Source of the DNA: Myotis daubentonii | Taxonomy: Eukaryota > Chordata > Mammalia > Chiroptera > Vespertilionidae | Assembly: GCF_963259705.1 (NCBI RefSeq) | Contig: NC_081844.1 | Coordinates: 36,521,341-36,585,340 of the forward strand | Direction: 5' to 3' | DNA length: 64,000 nucleotides | Shown here: piece after piece, positions 1 to 11,729 of the stretch | How positions within the stretch are numbered: the first letter of the stretch is position 1 | How the letters are laid out: each line of letters starts with the position of its first letter | The notes under the pieces: generated by a model | The model's input: only the letters and a program-made list of their open reading frames with translations | Told to the model about the DNA's origin: nothing | Databases searched by the model: none | Program-made: the position numbers and the translations under genes

Positions 1-144
1 CATCGATCAGCTGCCTCCTGCACATCTCCTACTGGGGATGTGCCCGCAACCCAGGTACATGCCCTTGACCAGAATCGAACCTGGGACCCTTCAGTCCACA
101 AGCCGACGCTCTATCCACTGAGCCAAACCGGTTTCGGCCTGGCA
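1..144 (-). mobile_element. VES SINE, cut by the window edge
   Basis: tRNA-derived vesper-bat SINE read on the minus strand. The head (RC of GAGCCAAACCGG near 118-131) and the B box (RC GGTTCGATTC near 71-86) are visible. The tail lies outside the window, so the far duplication cannot be checked. Confidence 0.93.
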
Positions 145-959
145 CTGTGTTTTACTGAGTAACTACTCAGTGCATGTTACTATAGAAAAGAACAAGGGGA
201 GAGAAAATTCAAATCCTTTAATATCCTTTAGAACTTGGAGGGAGACTCGAGGTAAGGCATACATAGTTCATGAGAAGTGTGCTTGGTAGCATCTTGATGA
301 GGCTTGACTAGAACTCTGTTGGCAAATAATCACCCCAGGCTTGGAGTTGAAAGAGGTTATCTCGAAAATTCCTTCTAGCAGGAGCACTACATCTGGCATG
401 TCATGGGAACTCAAGAAACTTCTGAATGTGTGTGTGAATGAACACAAACATAAACACACCAATGCTCAATGGGAGGATAGAGATCATTTCATCTTAGCGG
501 TCAGTTTATCACCGAGTAGACAGATTCAGAGAAGTAAAGTGACTTATTCCATATTACACCATTAGGGGTAGAGCTGCATGAAATAGTCAAGGTTCCTAAG
601 CATATTCTGCAATCTTACCTTGAACCAGAACCCAGAAAAATAGCAGAAAAACCTGAGGAAACTCACAAGGCCCGTACAATGCCTAATTTAGAGTACAAAG
701 TCATTGTCCCTACTCTGCCTACACGTTTGATCCAGAATGTTGCAAATAATTGCTTTTCATTAGGGAGAGAACATTGCCTTCCAATTTAAGGGTAATGGTC
801 ATTCTGGTAAGGAGGACCATGGAAAATAATTATTTAAAAAACCATGGTTCTTTGAGAACTAGGAATTTTTCAAAGACCGAAAATAGCTCACCTATCTTTT
901 TTACCTCACCCGGCTTCTGTTTTATTTGGCAGGTATGGATACGAATACTTCACGAAGCT
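145..959. other. Non-genic stretch with an old MIR remnant
   Basis: About 480-575 reads like a minus-strand MIR: CAGAGAAGTAAAGTGACTT followed by a decayed form of the usual MIR text. The rest is unassigned AT-rich DNA. The largest frame (750-1043, 97 codons) has no recognisable domain. Confidence 0.5.
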
Positions 960-1045
960 GTGGTGAGAACCGAGATAAAGAATGTGATGGCGGCTTGCAC
1001 AGTGCCTGGCATAGGGATGGTACTCAGCAAATATTTGTTCTGAGC
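960..1045 (+). mobile_element. MIR/L2 3'-end remnant
   Basis: GCACAGTGCCTGGCATAG followed by CTCAGCAAATATTTGTT is the typical end of an ancient MIR or L2 copy. It is too short to choose between the two. Confidence 0.55.
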
Positions 1046-2410
1046 AGAGGTGGATATTATTGATGAAGCGCACTTTCCAGCCTATCAGCAGCCCACTTGA
1101 CCCTGCTGGGAAGATTTGCGGTGCTGGATACACTTTGTTTGCTGTGTGACCCAAAGAATAACCTCGAGGGAGGAGGCAGCCATTAGGATTGGAGCAATTT
1201 ATAGCAAGCACGTGCTGCTGTTTTGCTGTTGTCCCCAGGTTGCAGTCAGTCAGAAATGGCTTCCTATGTTTACTGGAAACATTGAGAAGTGTCTCGGTGA
1301 CACTAATGCTGTGGCTGCAGGTTTCAGTCTATTTCCAGGCATACAGGTCACTTGGCATAGAGCCTGTTATCTCATCCCCATGTAGAGCGATGATGGGAAG
1401 GATCCTGACTGGGAATCGTGACCCTGGGTCCAAGACCTGCCCACTTATTAGCTCATAATCTCAAGCGAAGGGCTTCACTTCTCTGAACCTCAAGATCCTC
1501 TTCGGTGAAACAAGAGGCTTGGAATGCATATCTCTGACCCCCCTCCAGCTTCATGACACTACGTTCTATTATTTATTCCACTTACAGCTTTCCACGTACT
1601 GCTGCTCAGTGAAAATATCAGTGTCCATACATGTGTACAATCACACATCCACAGGCACACACAGACACACAGACACACAGACACACATGCATTCTCTTAT
1701 ACCCAGAATCTTCACTTAGGGAAATAGCACAAAAACCTAATAGCCATTTTACTCACCACCTTTAGAGTGACATAACCCAGCCGCTTCTGGACTAGGACCT
1801 CATCTTCCTTGTGACTCGGTGCTTCTGCTGCCAAATGAGGTAGAAATGGTGCAATCTGATTTCCACCCCCTAGAGCAACTGCTGCTGCGGCTGCTGCAGC
1901 CGCCCGCCTTTTTGACCATGGATGCTGCATCAGCACAGAAGTGCTGAGCACAGCACATTTCTGAGCTGGGGAGGCAGCCTGCATTGCTGCAGAGGGAACT
2001 GGGTTTCCATTCTTCCAGAGGCTATTTCCACCCAGGGAGTTTTCATGGTGGGAGGAAATTTACTTTTAAATATTGCAACCTCCAAAGAGATGAATTTGAG
2101 AAAATGTGGCTTTTGCTAAGATTAGTTCCCCCTTGTGAAGCCAGATTTAATCTTTTGGGATTGTGATCTTGCTTCCTGCTAAGGCAACACTTGTATTTGT
2201 GGATGGGGATTGTGACAGGGTCTTTAAAGCATCCTAGTGCAAATGCCTGACTTTTTTCATAAAAGGGCGATGTTTCTGTAGACTTCCATGGTTGAGGACG
2301 GCATCAGACTGATAGAATGAGATGAGATAGTCTTTGTGGTCCTGGCTTTCCCAGCATAATCTGTTGGGAATAGAACAGGGCAGAGCTTGGGACTCATTCA
2401 CTATGAGGGA
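1046..2410. other. Non-genic stretch
   Basis: Unassigned DNA holding a CA-rich run at 1641-1690 and a short CTG/GCC-rich run at about 1876-1905. The CTG/GCC run gives a run of alanines when read on the minus strand. No splice-bounded frame was found. Confidence 0.5.
1641..1690. repeat. CA-rich microsatellite
   Basis: Interrupted CACACAGACACACAGACA units, about 50 bp. Confidence 0.8.
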
Positions 2411-2421
2411 GAAGTTTACTT

Positions 2422-2640
2422 AAAAAATTTAAATATATTTTTATTTATTTCAGAGAGGAAGGGAGAAGGAGAGAGAGATAGAAACATCAATGATGAGAGA
2501 GAATCATTGATTGGCTGCCTCCTGCACGCCCCACACTGGGACCGAGCCCAAAACTCAGGCATGTGCCCTGACCGGGAATCAAACTGTGACCTCCTGGTTC
2601 ATAGGTCGATGCTCAACCACTGAGCCATGCCAGCCAGGCT
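2422..2640 (-). mobile_element. VES SINE with target-site duplication
   Basis: Minus-strand VES of the subtype with a CATGGCTCAGTGGTTGAGC-like head. The T/A-rich tail is at the left and the head ends at 2640. Flanks GAAGTTTACTT (2411-2421) and GAAGTTGACTT (2641-2651) match at 10 of 11 bases, marking LINE-driven insertion with one later change. Confidence 0.95.
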
Positions 2641-2651
2641 GAAGTTGACTT

Positions 2652-3283
2652 TTTAATTCCCCCAGATGCTTCCCTGAATTTCTCACTCACCTTTTGGGGT
2701 ACCATAGTCTTTCTTCACTTCCACATATATGTTATAGCAGATGGTCTCTGGACATATTTGCCACCATGATTTTAGTTTTCTCATCTGCAAATTAACACCA
2801 CTCACAGCAAGACCGTGAAGAATTGTTTAGATGACTTATGACAATGATCTCCAAATATTTTTGAGCTCTCCATCAGTGAAAATTTATTTGCATGTTTACC
2901 TCCAATGTCTGTATATTTATGTATTTGTAAGTTACATAGCACACTAATATCATTAGCTAATATCTCAAGTCATAATATATACTAAGGATGAGGTTCATTA
3001 TTAACAGTAGGGGGTGTTAAATGATGTTTCAAATAATTATGATAATTTCAAACATGTTTAGGCTATCTTCTCTTGATTCAAAATAAGTCATTATTGTTTC
3101 AATATTGTGATATGGTTGTGAATATGGTTGTAATATGGTTGAACTCTTACTAGGAGTAGAAGTGTCAGCTCCACCTTTCTTCTTGCTTATGTCATTAGGA
3201 GCCACTTCCACTTGGGATTTCTTCACAGAAATTTTTCTGGGCCACACAGCCACTTTGGTGGGGGGTTAGTTGAATTAAAGGTA
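2652..3283. other. Unassigned AT-rich stretch
   Basis: No recognised repeat or gene. It contains a short near-tandem ATATGGTTG unit around 3110-3135. Confidence 0.45.
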
Positions 3284-3922
3284 TCTACACTAATAAAAGA
3301 GAAAAATGGTAATTGGCGTACGACGATACCCTTTTCTTTGGCTAATCAGGGCTATATGCAAATTAACTGCCAACTAAGATTGGCAGTTAACTGCCAACAA
3401 GATGGCGGTTAATTTGCATATGTAGGCACAATGCAGGGAGGCGAAAGGGAAAGCAGGAAGAAGCCCCCTGCCACTGACAGTGACCGGAAACCCAGCGGGG
3501 AGCTAAGAGCTGGGGGGCAGGGCAAAGGTGGCCCTGGGGCTGCCTTTGCCCTGCCCTCCAGCCATGATCGGAGAATCAGGCGCCTTTTCCGCCCTGGCCA
3601 GTGATAGCAGGAAGTAGGGGTGGAGCCAGTGATGGGAGCTGGGCACAGTCGAAGCTGGCAGTCCCAGGAGCTAGGGGCCCCTTGCCTGGGCCTAAAGCGA
3701 AGCCCACGATCGCGGGGCCGCTGCAGCTGTGGGTCCCCGCTGCCCGGGCCGGATGCCTAGGCCAGAGGTGTCAGGCCTGGGCAAGGGGCCGATCCTGCGA
3801 TTGGAGGGTGATGGGGGTCAATGCCTGAGGGCTCCCAGTATGTGAGAGGGGGCAGGCTGGGCTGAGGGACACTCCCCCCCGCCCCACACCCAGTGCACGA
3901 ATTTCGTGCACTGGGCCCCTAG
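3284..3922 (+). mobile_element. Non-autonomous HeliBat-type Helitron (family 1, copy a)
   Basis: Rolling-circle element of 639 bp. It starts TCTACACTAATAAAAG after host A (3283) and ends with hairpin GTGCACGAATTTCGTGCAC plus CTAG (3919-3922) before host T. Insertion between A and T without duplication is the Helitron signature. It has no Rep/helicase coding, so it needs an autonomous partner. The 5' part carries octamer and YY1-like motifs. The interior is nearly the same as the copy at 36150. Confidence 0.93.
3356..3419. promoter_or_regulatory. Octamer / YY1 / octamer motif cluster in Helitron
   Basis: ATGCAAAT (3356-3363) and its inverted copy ATTTGCAT (3412-3419) flank AAGATGGCGG (3399-3408), the core of the YY1 consensus. 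This is motif matching only; activity is inferred. Confidence 0.45.
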
Positions 3923-4546
3923 TATTACATAATCAGCAACTCCACTTAACCCTTCCAACTCATCTCTAAAATAACACAGTGTGGAACTCTCACTCTTCCC
4001 TCAGGATAACATGCTTCTTGTTATCTTTGCCTTTTCTGCACTTCAATGGATGGTTCTGTATATTTCCCCCTTCCTCCCTCCACCCAAATCCCCGGGATAC
4101 ATACGTGCTTGCACACTTTTTGGAAACCCCTGAGTTAAAGGATGTAAATGTGCTTTGTAAAATACAAAGAACTGAACTGACTAAAGAAAAGCAATGGTGA
4201 GGATGCATATACAGAAAAGAACATGTTCATGGGCAGAGCTATACTCACCTATAGCTCTAAGGACCTCTGAACACTTTTTAAAGAAGGATCAATCCCATTT
4301 GTACTCTCAAGAACAGGCCTGGTCATTCCTCCTTTGTGACTGGAGTCCCAGGTAAGTTGGTCACACCTAGACCTCTTTGATTCCCGATGTGTCCTCTGCA
4401 TGACTATTGTAAGCACCCTGAGCATAGGTCCCAACTCCTCATTCTCTGAATTGGAGGCTTGAGAGAATGTAAGAAGGAAGACTTTTGCAGGTTTCATGTG
4501 GCTGTAGGATTATAAATTGGAAGAAGAAAAATGCATTTGCATCACA
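3923..4546. other. Unassigned non-genic stretch
   Basis: Overlapping frames of 72-82 codons occur on both strands. None has a domain or a splice context. No repeat family was recognised. Confidence 0.45.
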
Positions 4547-4752
4547 TCTTCAGAAGGCTTGGTGGCTCAGTGGTTGAGCATGACCCATGAACCAGGAGGT
4601 CACCAGATCATTCCTGGCCAGGGCACATGCCTGGGTTGCAGGCTTAATCCCCAGTGGGTGTTAGGGAGGCAGCTGATGGATCTCTCATTGATGTTTCTAT
4701 CTCTCTCTCCCTCGCCCCCCTCTTTAAAATCGATAAAAAACATTTTTTAAAA
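4547..4752 (+). mobile_element. VES SINE
   Basis: Plus-strand copy with head GGTGGCTCAGTGGTTGAGC (A box), a diverged B box near 4600-4612, a pyrimidine-rich region and an A-rich end. No clear duplication remains. It is more diverged than the 51421 copy. Confidence 0.88.
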
Positions 4753-5547
4753 GATGGTGGTGTGTCTCCACCATGTTTTCATGGCATGAACCCAGACATT
4801 CTGGTGACCCAGCTTTGCATACGTGGATGATGGTGATTCTCTAAGGGTGACCAAGCAGTGATTTGGTTCCTGAATGACCATATGGATCAGGCTGCTGCAC
4901 TCTTCCTGAAACCTGGCCTACTTTAATGAATACTGGGTGGGCTGTCTAGATCTTCCCCTTCAGCCTGAAGCAGTTATCACCCCAGATTCTGGGAACATTA
5001 GCTGCTGCTGATTCACATTTGTGTTCTTCTTCAGGAATGCTCTTAGCCAAAGAGAGCTGCCCACCTGAAGTTCCGTTCCTCCCCTGAGGGGCAGCCTATG
5101 TCCAATGATTGGTCAATGTTGGGTTGAAAGGTCTGTCCCACATCCTTGCCCCAAAACCAACCCCTGCGTCAATTTTGGACAACTCTGAAAGGTATCCCAG
5201 CTACAGAGCACCCTGTGGTATTGGCTGAAGCTTCTGTTGCAATCACAAGAATTCCTCTCCCCAGCTGCTGTTCCAGAAAATGCTCTCAAGTAAACCTCTC
5301 ACATGCGTTTCCTTACTAGTCTATTTCCTAGGGAATCCAACTCAATATACCACTCACCCTGTGACTGTTACATGAGTGGGGGGAAAAAAAACACTTATTT
5401 ATTACTTAAGTCTCTACAGTGTTGGGTTTATTTGTTCCAGCACCTCAAATTTCACCTTAATTCAATTATTAAGAAGCAAGAAACAAACTGACCTGAGAAT
5501 TTGAAGACCTGAATCCAGTTATATATATTTTTTTAAATCTTGCTTTT
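4753..5547. other. Non-genic stretch, possible old LTR at about 5090-5345
   Basis: The end AAGTAAACCTCTCACATGC followed by TTCCTAGGGAATCCAACTC resembles the 3' end of an ancient mammalian LTR. The family could not be named and the call is tentative. Confidence 0.3.
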
Positions 5548-5652
5548 TTGACTTTGAGTTTCACCTCTCTTGGCCCTAATTTTATCTGCAAAATGAAGGG
5601 GCTGGATTGGATCACTGTAAAGGTCTCTTCCAACTTTAATAATCTGTGATTA
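5548..5652 (+). mobile_element. MIR3-like SINE remnant
   Basis: CACCTCTCTTGGCCC, ATCTGCAAAATGAAGG, GGCTGGATTGGATCAC and AAGGTCTCTTCCAAC follow the order of the MIR3 3' half. Confidence 0.65.
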
Positions 5653-6261
5653 TTTTTCTTTCTAAAATGTATCTCTTCATGAAATTATAGCGATATCCAG
5701 TGGCAGTTGCCTTAGTTGAAATTTTCCACCCAAGCAAAAGATTTGGAATGTGACTCTACATCATGACCTCTCTTTTGCTTCTCCTCATCCCATCTCTTTT
5801 CCCTTCTGCCTGCACCACCTGTCCTCTATTTCTTTCTGATTCATCTCACCCACCAGCCAGTGAGTAGGTCCAGAAAACCTCAGTCATTTCTTTGAGCTCA
5901 GCTGCTGCTGTATGCTTCCAGCTGAAATTCCATCTGGAGCTACTGTTTTAGGCCAACTCCTCCTGTGAGAGCCATCTTTTTTCTATTGCACCTCTCTGCC
6001 CCACACCCCAGGGGTGGCTTGGGCAGAACTGGCCACTGAGGACAGACATTGTACTTTTTCTTCTCTGAGTCAGAGCTCTTTTGGAATCAGAAAGCTCTTG
6101 ATAGCTCTGTCCGGGAACATGATGCTGTACGCGGCACCGTAACCAGCCAGAAGGACCCATCCCTGCCTTCATGGCACTTACACACAAGCTTAGGGATTGT
6201 CACTCAAACCGTCAGGAAATGGTTAGCTTTTAATCTAATAGTGGCTTGCTGTTTAGGAAGT
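5653..6261. other. Unassigned non-genic stretch
   Basis: Moderately pyrimidine-rich around 5750-5850. Nothing recognisable as a repeat family or an exon. Confidence 0.4.
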
Positions 6262-6408
6262 ATGTTTTCATATTATTTCAACTCATCTCTAAAATAACTC
6301 AGCAAGCCTGGTATTCTTCTCATTTTACAGGCGACTTTCCCAAGATTACACTCTAATTGGCAGATTGAGGACTGGAACCCCCATTTTCTAACTACAAACT
6401 GTGCCCTT
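6262..6408 (-). mobile_element. MIR remnant
   Basis: TCTCATTTTACAGGCGAC, then a decayed CCAAGATTACAC and GAGGACTGGAACCC, is an antisense MIR. Confidence 0.6.
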
Positions 6409-7615
6409 TTTTCCTGCCCCTTTTATTAACCTAATAAACTCATTTTCTAGTTCCATGCTTAGATGTTCCAGGCAGGTCTCTGGAATCCCATGAAACATGG
6501 CTCATGTCTTGGCATATAAACGATTAGTTTGCAATGTGCCACCCATCCCCCAACTAGACTGGGAATGCCTTGAAAATAAGGCCTGTGTGTTAGTCATCCT
6601 TGTTTCACTTGAATGACTAAATATCTTCGGTGTGTAGTAAGTTAAATATGTTGTTTTTATAATACCCAATCCTTTTACACTGTGTAATGATAATAGTAGC
6701 AAGGACTGCTTATTTGTAGAGATAATAGGAAGCTGCCTATGGGTGTGACATTATAAGCCCAGAGAAATCTCCTCCTCCCTTATTGCCTCCCAAATATCTT
6801 TCTTAAATGGTGGTGTAATCTTTCATTTCAGAGCATGTAAGGTTTCAAATGAAGTCCCACGCCGACTTAAATTCACTCTGGTTTATGAAAGACGTCTTAC
6901 CAATCTCTCTTCCAAGAGTGGGCTTGGGAAGCAAGTTGTGGAAGAGCTGAGAACCCAAATGTGAGACAGAGGAAGGAAGAACCCCAGAACGAGGAAATGG
7001 GACATGAAAAGTGGGTGTTTGGGACATTAGTGACAAATCATCTAACCTGGCAGTTGGGCAGGTACAGATCTTGAAGCTTCAAAAATCCCTTTCCTGTGCC
7101 TTCAAGAAGCTGATGTGGGTGGTGGGAGTAAAGGTAAAGGTGGGGATATAAGGCACTTTGTCCCAGTTCTGAAACAAGACATCCCAGGGTTGAGGGCCAC
7201 GTGACTCGGGAGCTAAATCAGAAGTGGGGCTCTGCGCAGCCTGGCACCTCTCTCGCTGTCTCAGTGTGTTCCGGGCACCAGGCTGTGCTCCTTCAGCACC
7301 GAAGACAGCGCCCCAGGGCTTCGGAAACGGAGCTGGGCCTCTGTGGCTGTTTACATTGGGGAACTCTGAGTGTTTGATTCAGTGTCCTTGGCAAGCTGTG
7401 CAGAAGATTGGAACCTGTGGTCTTAAGGAAGCATCCAGGGGCCTAACTCAGATTCCTTTGGGTTTTACTCCAGGCTAGTAATCATTTCCCATTTAAGTCT
7501 ATTCTTTGGGCTTTAAAGCTCCCATTTCTTTTTCCAGCTGCTTGAAGCATTTATCTAACCTTTTCTGCCCCATTCAGAAAGAAGATGGAATTTTGTGGCA
7601 TCTCTTCCCCCTTCC
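6409..7615. other. Unassigned non-genic stretch
   Basis: No repeat family or gene recognised. The frame at 7224-7478 (84 codons) lies in GC-richer DNA but shows no domain or clear splice sites. Confidence 0.4.
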
Positions 7616-7623
7616 CCATAGCT

Positions 7624-7845
7624 CAGTGGTTCTCAACCTTGGCTGCACATTAGACTCACCTGGGAATCTTTTTAAAATCCTGATTTCTGGGCCCCATCCT
7701 CCAGAAATTCTGTTTCTTTGTTATGGGGTGGGGCCACAACATGAGTAACAAAGAAACAGAATTTCCGGAGGATGAGGCCCAGAAATCAGGATTTTAAAAA
7801 GATTCCCAGGTGATTCTAATGTGCAGCCAAGGCTGAGAACCACTG
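7624..7845. mobile_element. Palindromic hAT-type MITE with 8-bp duplication
   Basis: A 222-bp element starting CAGTGGTTCTCAACC and ending GGCTGAGAACCACTG. Almost the whole length is an inverted repeat: arms of about 100 bases with roughly 4-6 mismatches meet at a short central loop near 7727-7742. Direct repeats CCATAGCT at 7616-7623 and 7846-7853 are perfect 8-mers, the duplication length of hAT transposons. It has no coding capacity. The family resembles MER5/Charlie-type repeats but was not named. Confidence 0.88.
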
Positions 7846-7853
7846 CCATAGCT

Positions 7854-8245
7854 GATCTCATTCCCTTTGGTCTAAGTATGCTCTTTCTTTCCTAGGACCT
7901 CTGGCTCTCTGTTTTCCATGCAAGAGTGAGTTAAACAGCCCTGGATTTCAGGGAAGGCATGGATGGATACTAAAGTATAATGACAGAGAATTGGATGTCC
8001 ATTTCTTTTCCACTTTCCCAGGCAGAACATGGACCTTTTGCAGACATGGTTCCTTAGCAAAATGGGCACGTTTCTACTAGTAGGAATTTTAGGCTCATTT
8101 CAGGCCAAGGTGGAAGACAGCCTCTAACTATCCCTAGGACCTCAGAGATGTCACAAATTATGCAACAAAAGACACATGGATATTCTATCTCTATGAAAGG
8201 CCACCCTGAGTATATTTTGAATTCTTCACTCACCAAGAAGATTAG
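7854..8245. other. Unassigned non-genic stretch
   Basis: Only short minus-strand frames (60-65 codons) with no recognisable content. Confidence 0.4.
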
Positions 8246-8350
8246 AACAGGTTATTTAACTTCTTTGAGTCTCATCTTCCTGAGCTGTAAAGGAGGATAA
8301 CAACAAATACATCCCTTACGTAAAAATTAATGTGTTCATTTATGAGACAT
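8246..8350 (+). mobile_element. MIR remnant
   Basis: GGTTATTTAACTTCTTTGAG then GTCTCATCTTCCTGAGC then TGTAAAGGAGGATAAC is the central and 3' part of MIR. Confidence 0.65.
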
Positions 8351-10614
8351 TGTTCTGTTAACTGCCGAGTGCTACCCAATAGTTAATAATAACAGTCCCT
8401 ACAAAACCTTTGGTCAGAAGATATTGGCATTTCCAGTTTCCTAATCATTGTAAGCTATGAAAGTGTCAAACCATGCCCATCAGAGAGGTACAGCCAGTGA
8501 TCCCAGGACCATTCAAAGGGAAATTTGTCATCCTGCTTTGAGTTGGCTGTTGTCTTTGAACTTTGCTTTGGTCGCCTTTGTAACTGGAAAACATTTTTTC
8601 TTTTCTTTCATTAACTTAATAAGCCAGGGACACTCACACTGACACCTTTGATTTATAAGACGGTCACAGTGCTGCTGGAAACAGCTAGTGACACATCCCT
8701 TCCCCCACGCTCAGTCCCACTGGCATTTGGACATCTCAGAACCTCACAGAAGCCTGTGGGTTTTTATTAGTCATTGCCTACTTGTTCCCATCCACCCCCC
8801 GCCCCCAGCTACCTTCATGTCACTTCCACTCATTGCTGCCAGATCTTTGGAATGAGTTGACTTTCCTTTAGAGTTCCTGGGAAAAACTACTCTGTATTTT
8901 CTCTAAGGGAGAGCAAGCCCTATATCCCTAAGTATGTGAACAATGCAATTCCTGCGTATGTGCTCATTTAGGCATTGAGCCCTTTCCACTTATTATATCT
9001 AAGATGGTTTGTGTAATGATCATGCTTGTTGTCTACAAAGCCTTCATTCCTTTTTCTTTCCTAACACAACTCCAATTGTGTTCATCTATTCTTTATTCCC
9101 CATGGAGCCATGTGCTTGTGGAAAGCCGACTTCATCCCCAGCTCCAGAGTAGGACCGATTGGGGGAAGGGTATTCCTTTCTCTGTGCCAGTGGTTACAGC
9201 TGTGAGGACTCTGAAAAAAGGCTCCCTTACCCCTAAGAGATGGTGAAGTGTCTGGATGAGATGCTGAGAATTGTTGCTGCCAATTTACTACCGGCCTAAT
9301 ATTAAAGCCAACACCATGAATGCAGGGCAGAGATATGAAAAAAAGGGGGTCCTTGGTGACTTTGCCACTGAATCAATCAGTCCTGAAACTTGCATTTCTT
9401 CTGGCCTTCCTGTTATATGAGATAATCAAGTTCTTTATTGGTTGAGCGAGGGTGTTCGTTACTTGCAGCTAAAAGCATTCTAATACACTCAGGGGTTGGT
9501 CAAAAGCTGAGTCTAGGTCACTTGTCAAAGTTACAGTGCTCACTGGACCTGCTGTTGAACCCACAAGCAGTTCCCCAAACCACTCTACTGAGCTTCTTAG
9601 ACCAACTGCTCTTTCACACTCCTGCCATTCTTAGCCCCATGTGTCAGATCACCTAAAGTGGCAGTAGTGAGAAGATATTTTCTGTCAGATATTTTCTGTG
9701 AATTCTGTCTTGTTAGCTATTGAGATTCATTCTTAATCATAGCTGATTCTATTTCCTCTAGGTGCCAAGCCTCATTTGCTAACTTAATTACTTGACGTGT
9801 GTAGTTTTTCTTTGTTTCAGTAGGAAATATGTCCTTTAGTTGCATAGAACAAGAGGCCAACAGTGAAGGGGATGTGTACCAAGTAGCAAGACCCTGTTGC
9901 TCTTTGGAAGCCAGTTTTGAGGACCAAGATTCTGAATATAAAGAGTTTCTGGGGGACACATTTATTAATCTTCTTCAAAGGAACATATCAAAAGGGTATC
10001 CTGTTCATCCTTCCGTGCAAGATTGTCTAACTGACAATTTGTCAGCTGGAACAATAATTTCTTCCTTTCAGCTCTGGGGTGTTGTCTGCCTCACAGGGGT
10101 GGTAAGAAGGTGGAGGAAGCCATTTTTAAAGGCCAATTATTCACACTTTTGCATTGATGAGATTGATAGGCTACCAGATGCAAATTAGAAAAGAAAGAAC
10201 AGGTGGGGAAACTGAGGGATAAAAGAGCTGTAAAAAGATTAATTTCATACTCAAAACAGATCCAATAATAAAACCCAGTCAGGGAATCATATTGAGCACC
10301 TCCCAAGTGCAAGTTTTGCTGGGAGGGGCACTGAGATACTTTCTCTGTCCTTGGGGTTTCACTGTCTAGGTTGAAAGATGATGTAAACAAGCAAAAAGCT
10401 ACTTTTAACTATAAAACTAGCTGAATAGAATATAGGAATAATTGCATTGGACAACAATAGAAGAGCTATCACAAAAAGATAGGTCATTACTTTAAAAATT
10501 TTTCAAATGAATGGTATAGGTAATAATCTAGAGACGGAAGAACATTCGGGGCCACAACAAACTCAGAAACATATGGGAATGATGTCACTACCTTCTCTAT
10601 CATAGTTACTATTA
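8351..10614. other. Largely unassigned stretch with one exon-like frame
   Basis: About 9270-9490 resembles the end of an old LTR (GGTTGAGCGAGGGTGTTCG, then a decayed tail), but the family is uncertain. The frame at 9805-10188 is listed separately. The remainder is featureless AT-rich DNA. Confidence 0.4.
9805..10188 (+). other. Exon-like open frame, unproven
   Basis: The frame is open for 127 codons plus a stop; its first ATG is at 9829, giving 119 residues. It is preceded by a strong acceptor-like tract (TTTTTCTTTGTTTCAG ending 9820), and a donor-like GGTGGTAAGA lies at about 10096-10105. The residues include acidic runs (QDSEYKEFLGDTF) but match no family known to me. A frame of this length can occur by chance in 64 kb, so coding is not claimed. 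Confidence 0.2.
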
Positions 10615-10775
10615 CTACTGCTACTCTGACAATAACAGCTTCTATTAACTGAGCATCTACTGTAAACCAGTGCTAGTCACTTCACTACAGTCACCTGGTC
10701 TTCACAACAGCTTTTTAAGGTATTTTCCCATTTTTAATAAAGAAACTGACAATTAGATACGTAGAGACTTTTAAA
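10615..10775 (-). mobile_element. MIR/L2 remnant
   Basis: TTAACTGAGCATCTACTG, TTCACAACAGCTTTTTAAGG and AAAGAAACTGACAATTAG are the antisense MIR order. Confidence 0.6.
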
Positions 10776-10784
10776 ACAGCTTTA

Positions 10785-10960
10785 AAGAGTTATAATTCAA
10801 ATACCATATACTCCACCCATTTAAAAATGTACAGTCCAATGATTTTTTATTATATTCATGATTATGTAATCATCAGCACAATTTCAAAACATTTTCATCA
10901 CCCCCAAAAGAAACCCCAAATCGATTACCTCCTTTTCTCCCCAAATCCCCGAGACCTTTG
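10785..10960 (-). mobile_element. L1 3'-end fragment, old
   Basis: CACCCATTTAAAAATGTAC, then CAATGATTTTTTATTATATT, then a CATCACCCCCAAAAGAAACC motif: the antisense of an old mammalian L1 3' UTR. Confidence 0.75.
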
Positions 10961-11729
10961 CTTAAGGATTTTAACTCAGGCCTGTTGGGTACTGAAGGAT
11001 TTGTGAAAGCTTTCAACTCCTGAATTATTAGAATATTAGTCCCCCTTCCGCCCCCCCCAAGTCCTACTCACTATGGGACTGATTTTGACAAGACTGGTAA
11101 GTAGATGGTTTAGTTTCAATATGAGGATGAATTCCTGCTAACTAGTATCTATTGTGCTCAATTTTCGAGTGCACTGATTGAGGTAGAAAGTTCTAGAATT
11201 GCACTTTTAGGCCATCTCTCTTTTATTTATATTCTGCCCAAGCCTAGGACTGTTGAAAATTTCAAATAAAATTTCCTTTGCAATTTGTGCTGAGAGCTGA
11301 GAACTGAGAGCACGGATTCACAGACGACTAAACAAACAATGCTTAACATCCTTGGTCTCACCTTCAAATGGAAAAATTGGTTACTAAATAACACATTTTA
11401 TAAAAGCAAGGGCTCTGTCTCCCTTTCTTTCATCAGTGAGTGGCTTAGCCACTGGAAATTACTCTGTGTTCCTGTTACAGAACTCCCAACAGATCCCTCT
11501 GTATTGAGAGCTTGCCCACAAGACGTTAACCATACTGTCGAACTAGAAAAACTTGGTGAATTTGAGATGTGGAATCCAAACCTGAATATTAAAAACATTT
11601 GAAATGCAAGCACCGGGATAGTGAAGCATAAAGCAAGGAGCTGGACTCTTCTGAAACAGTATGTTAAGCAAACTAGGACAGGAAATCAGAGAATGGTGGG
11701 TTTCGAATGGGTCAATCCAGGCTGTTCTC
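10961..11729. other. Unassigned non-genic stretch
   Basis: Contains a short C run at about 11049-11059. Frames at 11339-11602 and on the opposite strand overlap each other and carry no domain. Confidence 0.4.

Noticed and set aside
1712..1984. Minus frame with a run of alanines
   Set aside because: A short CTG/GCC run explains it; no other sign of coding.
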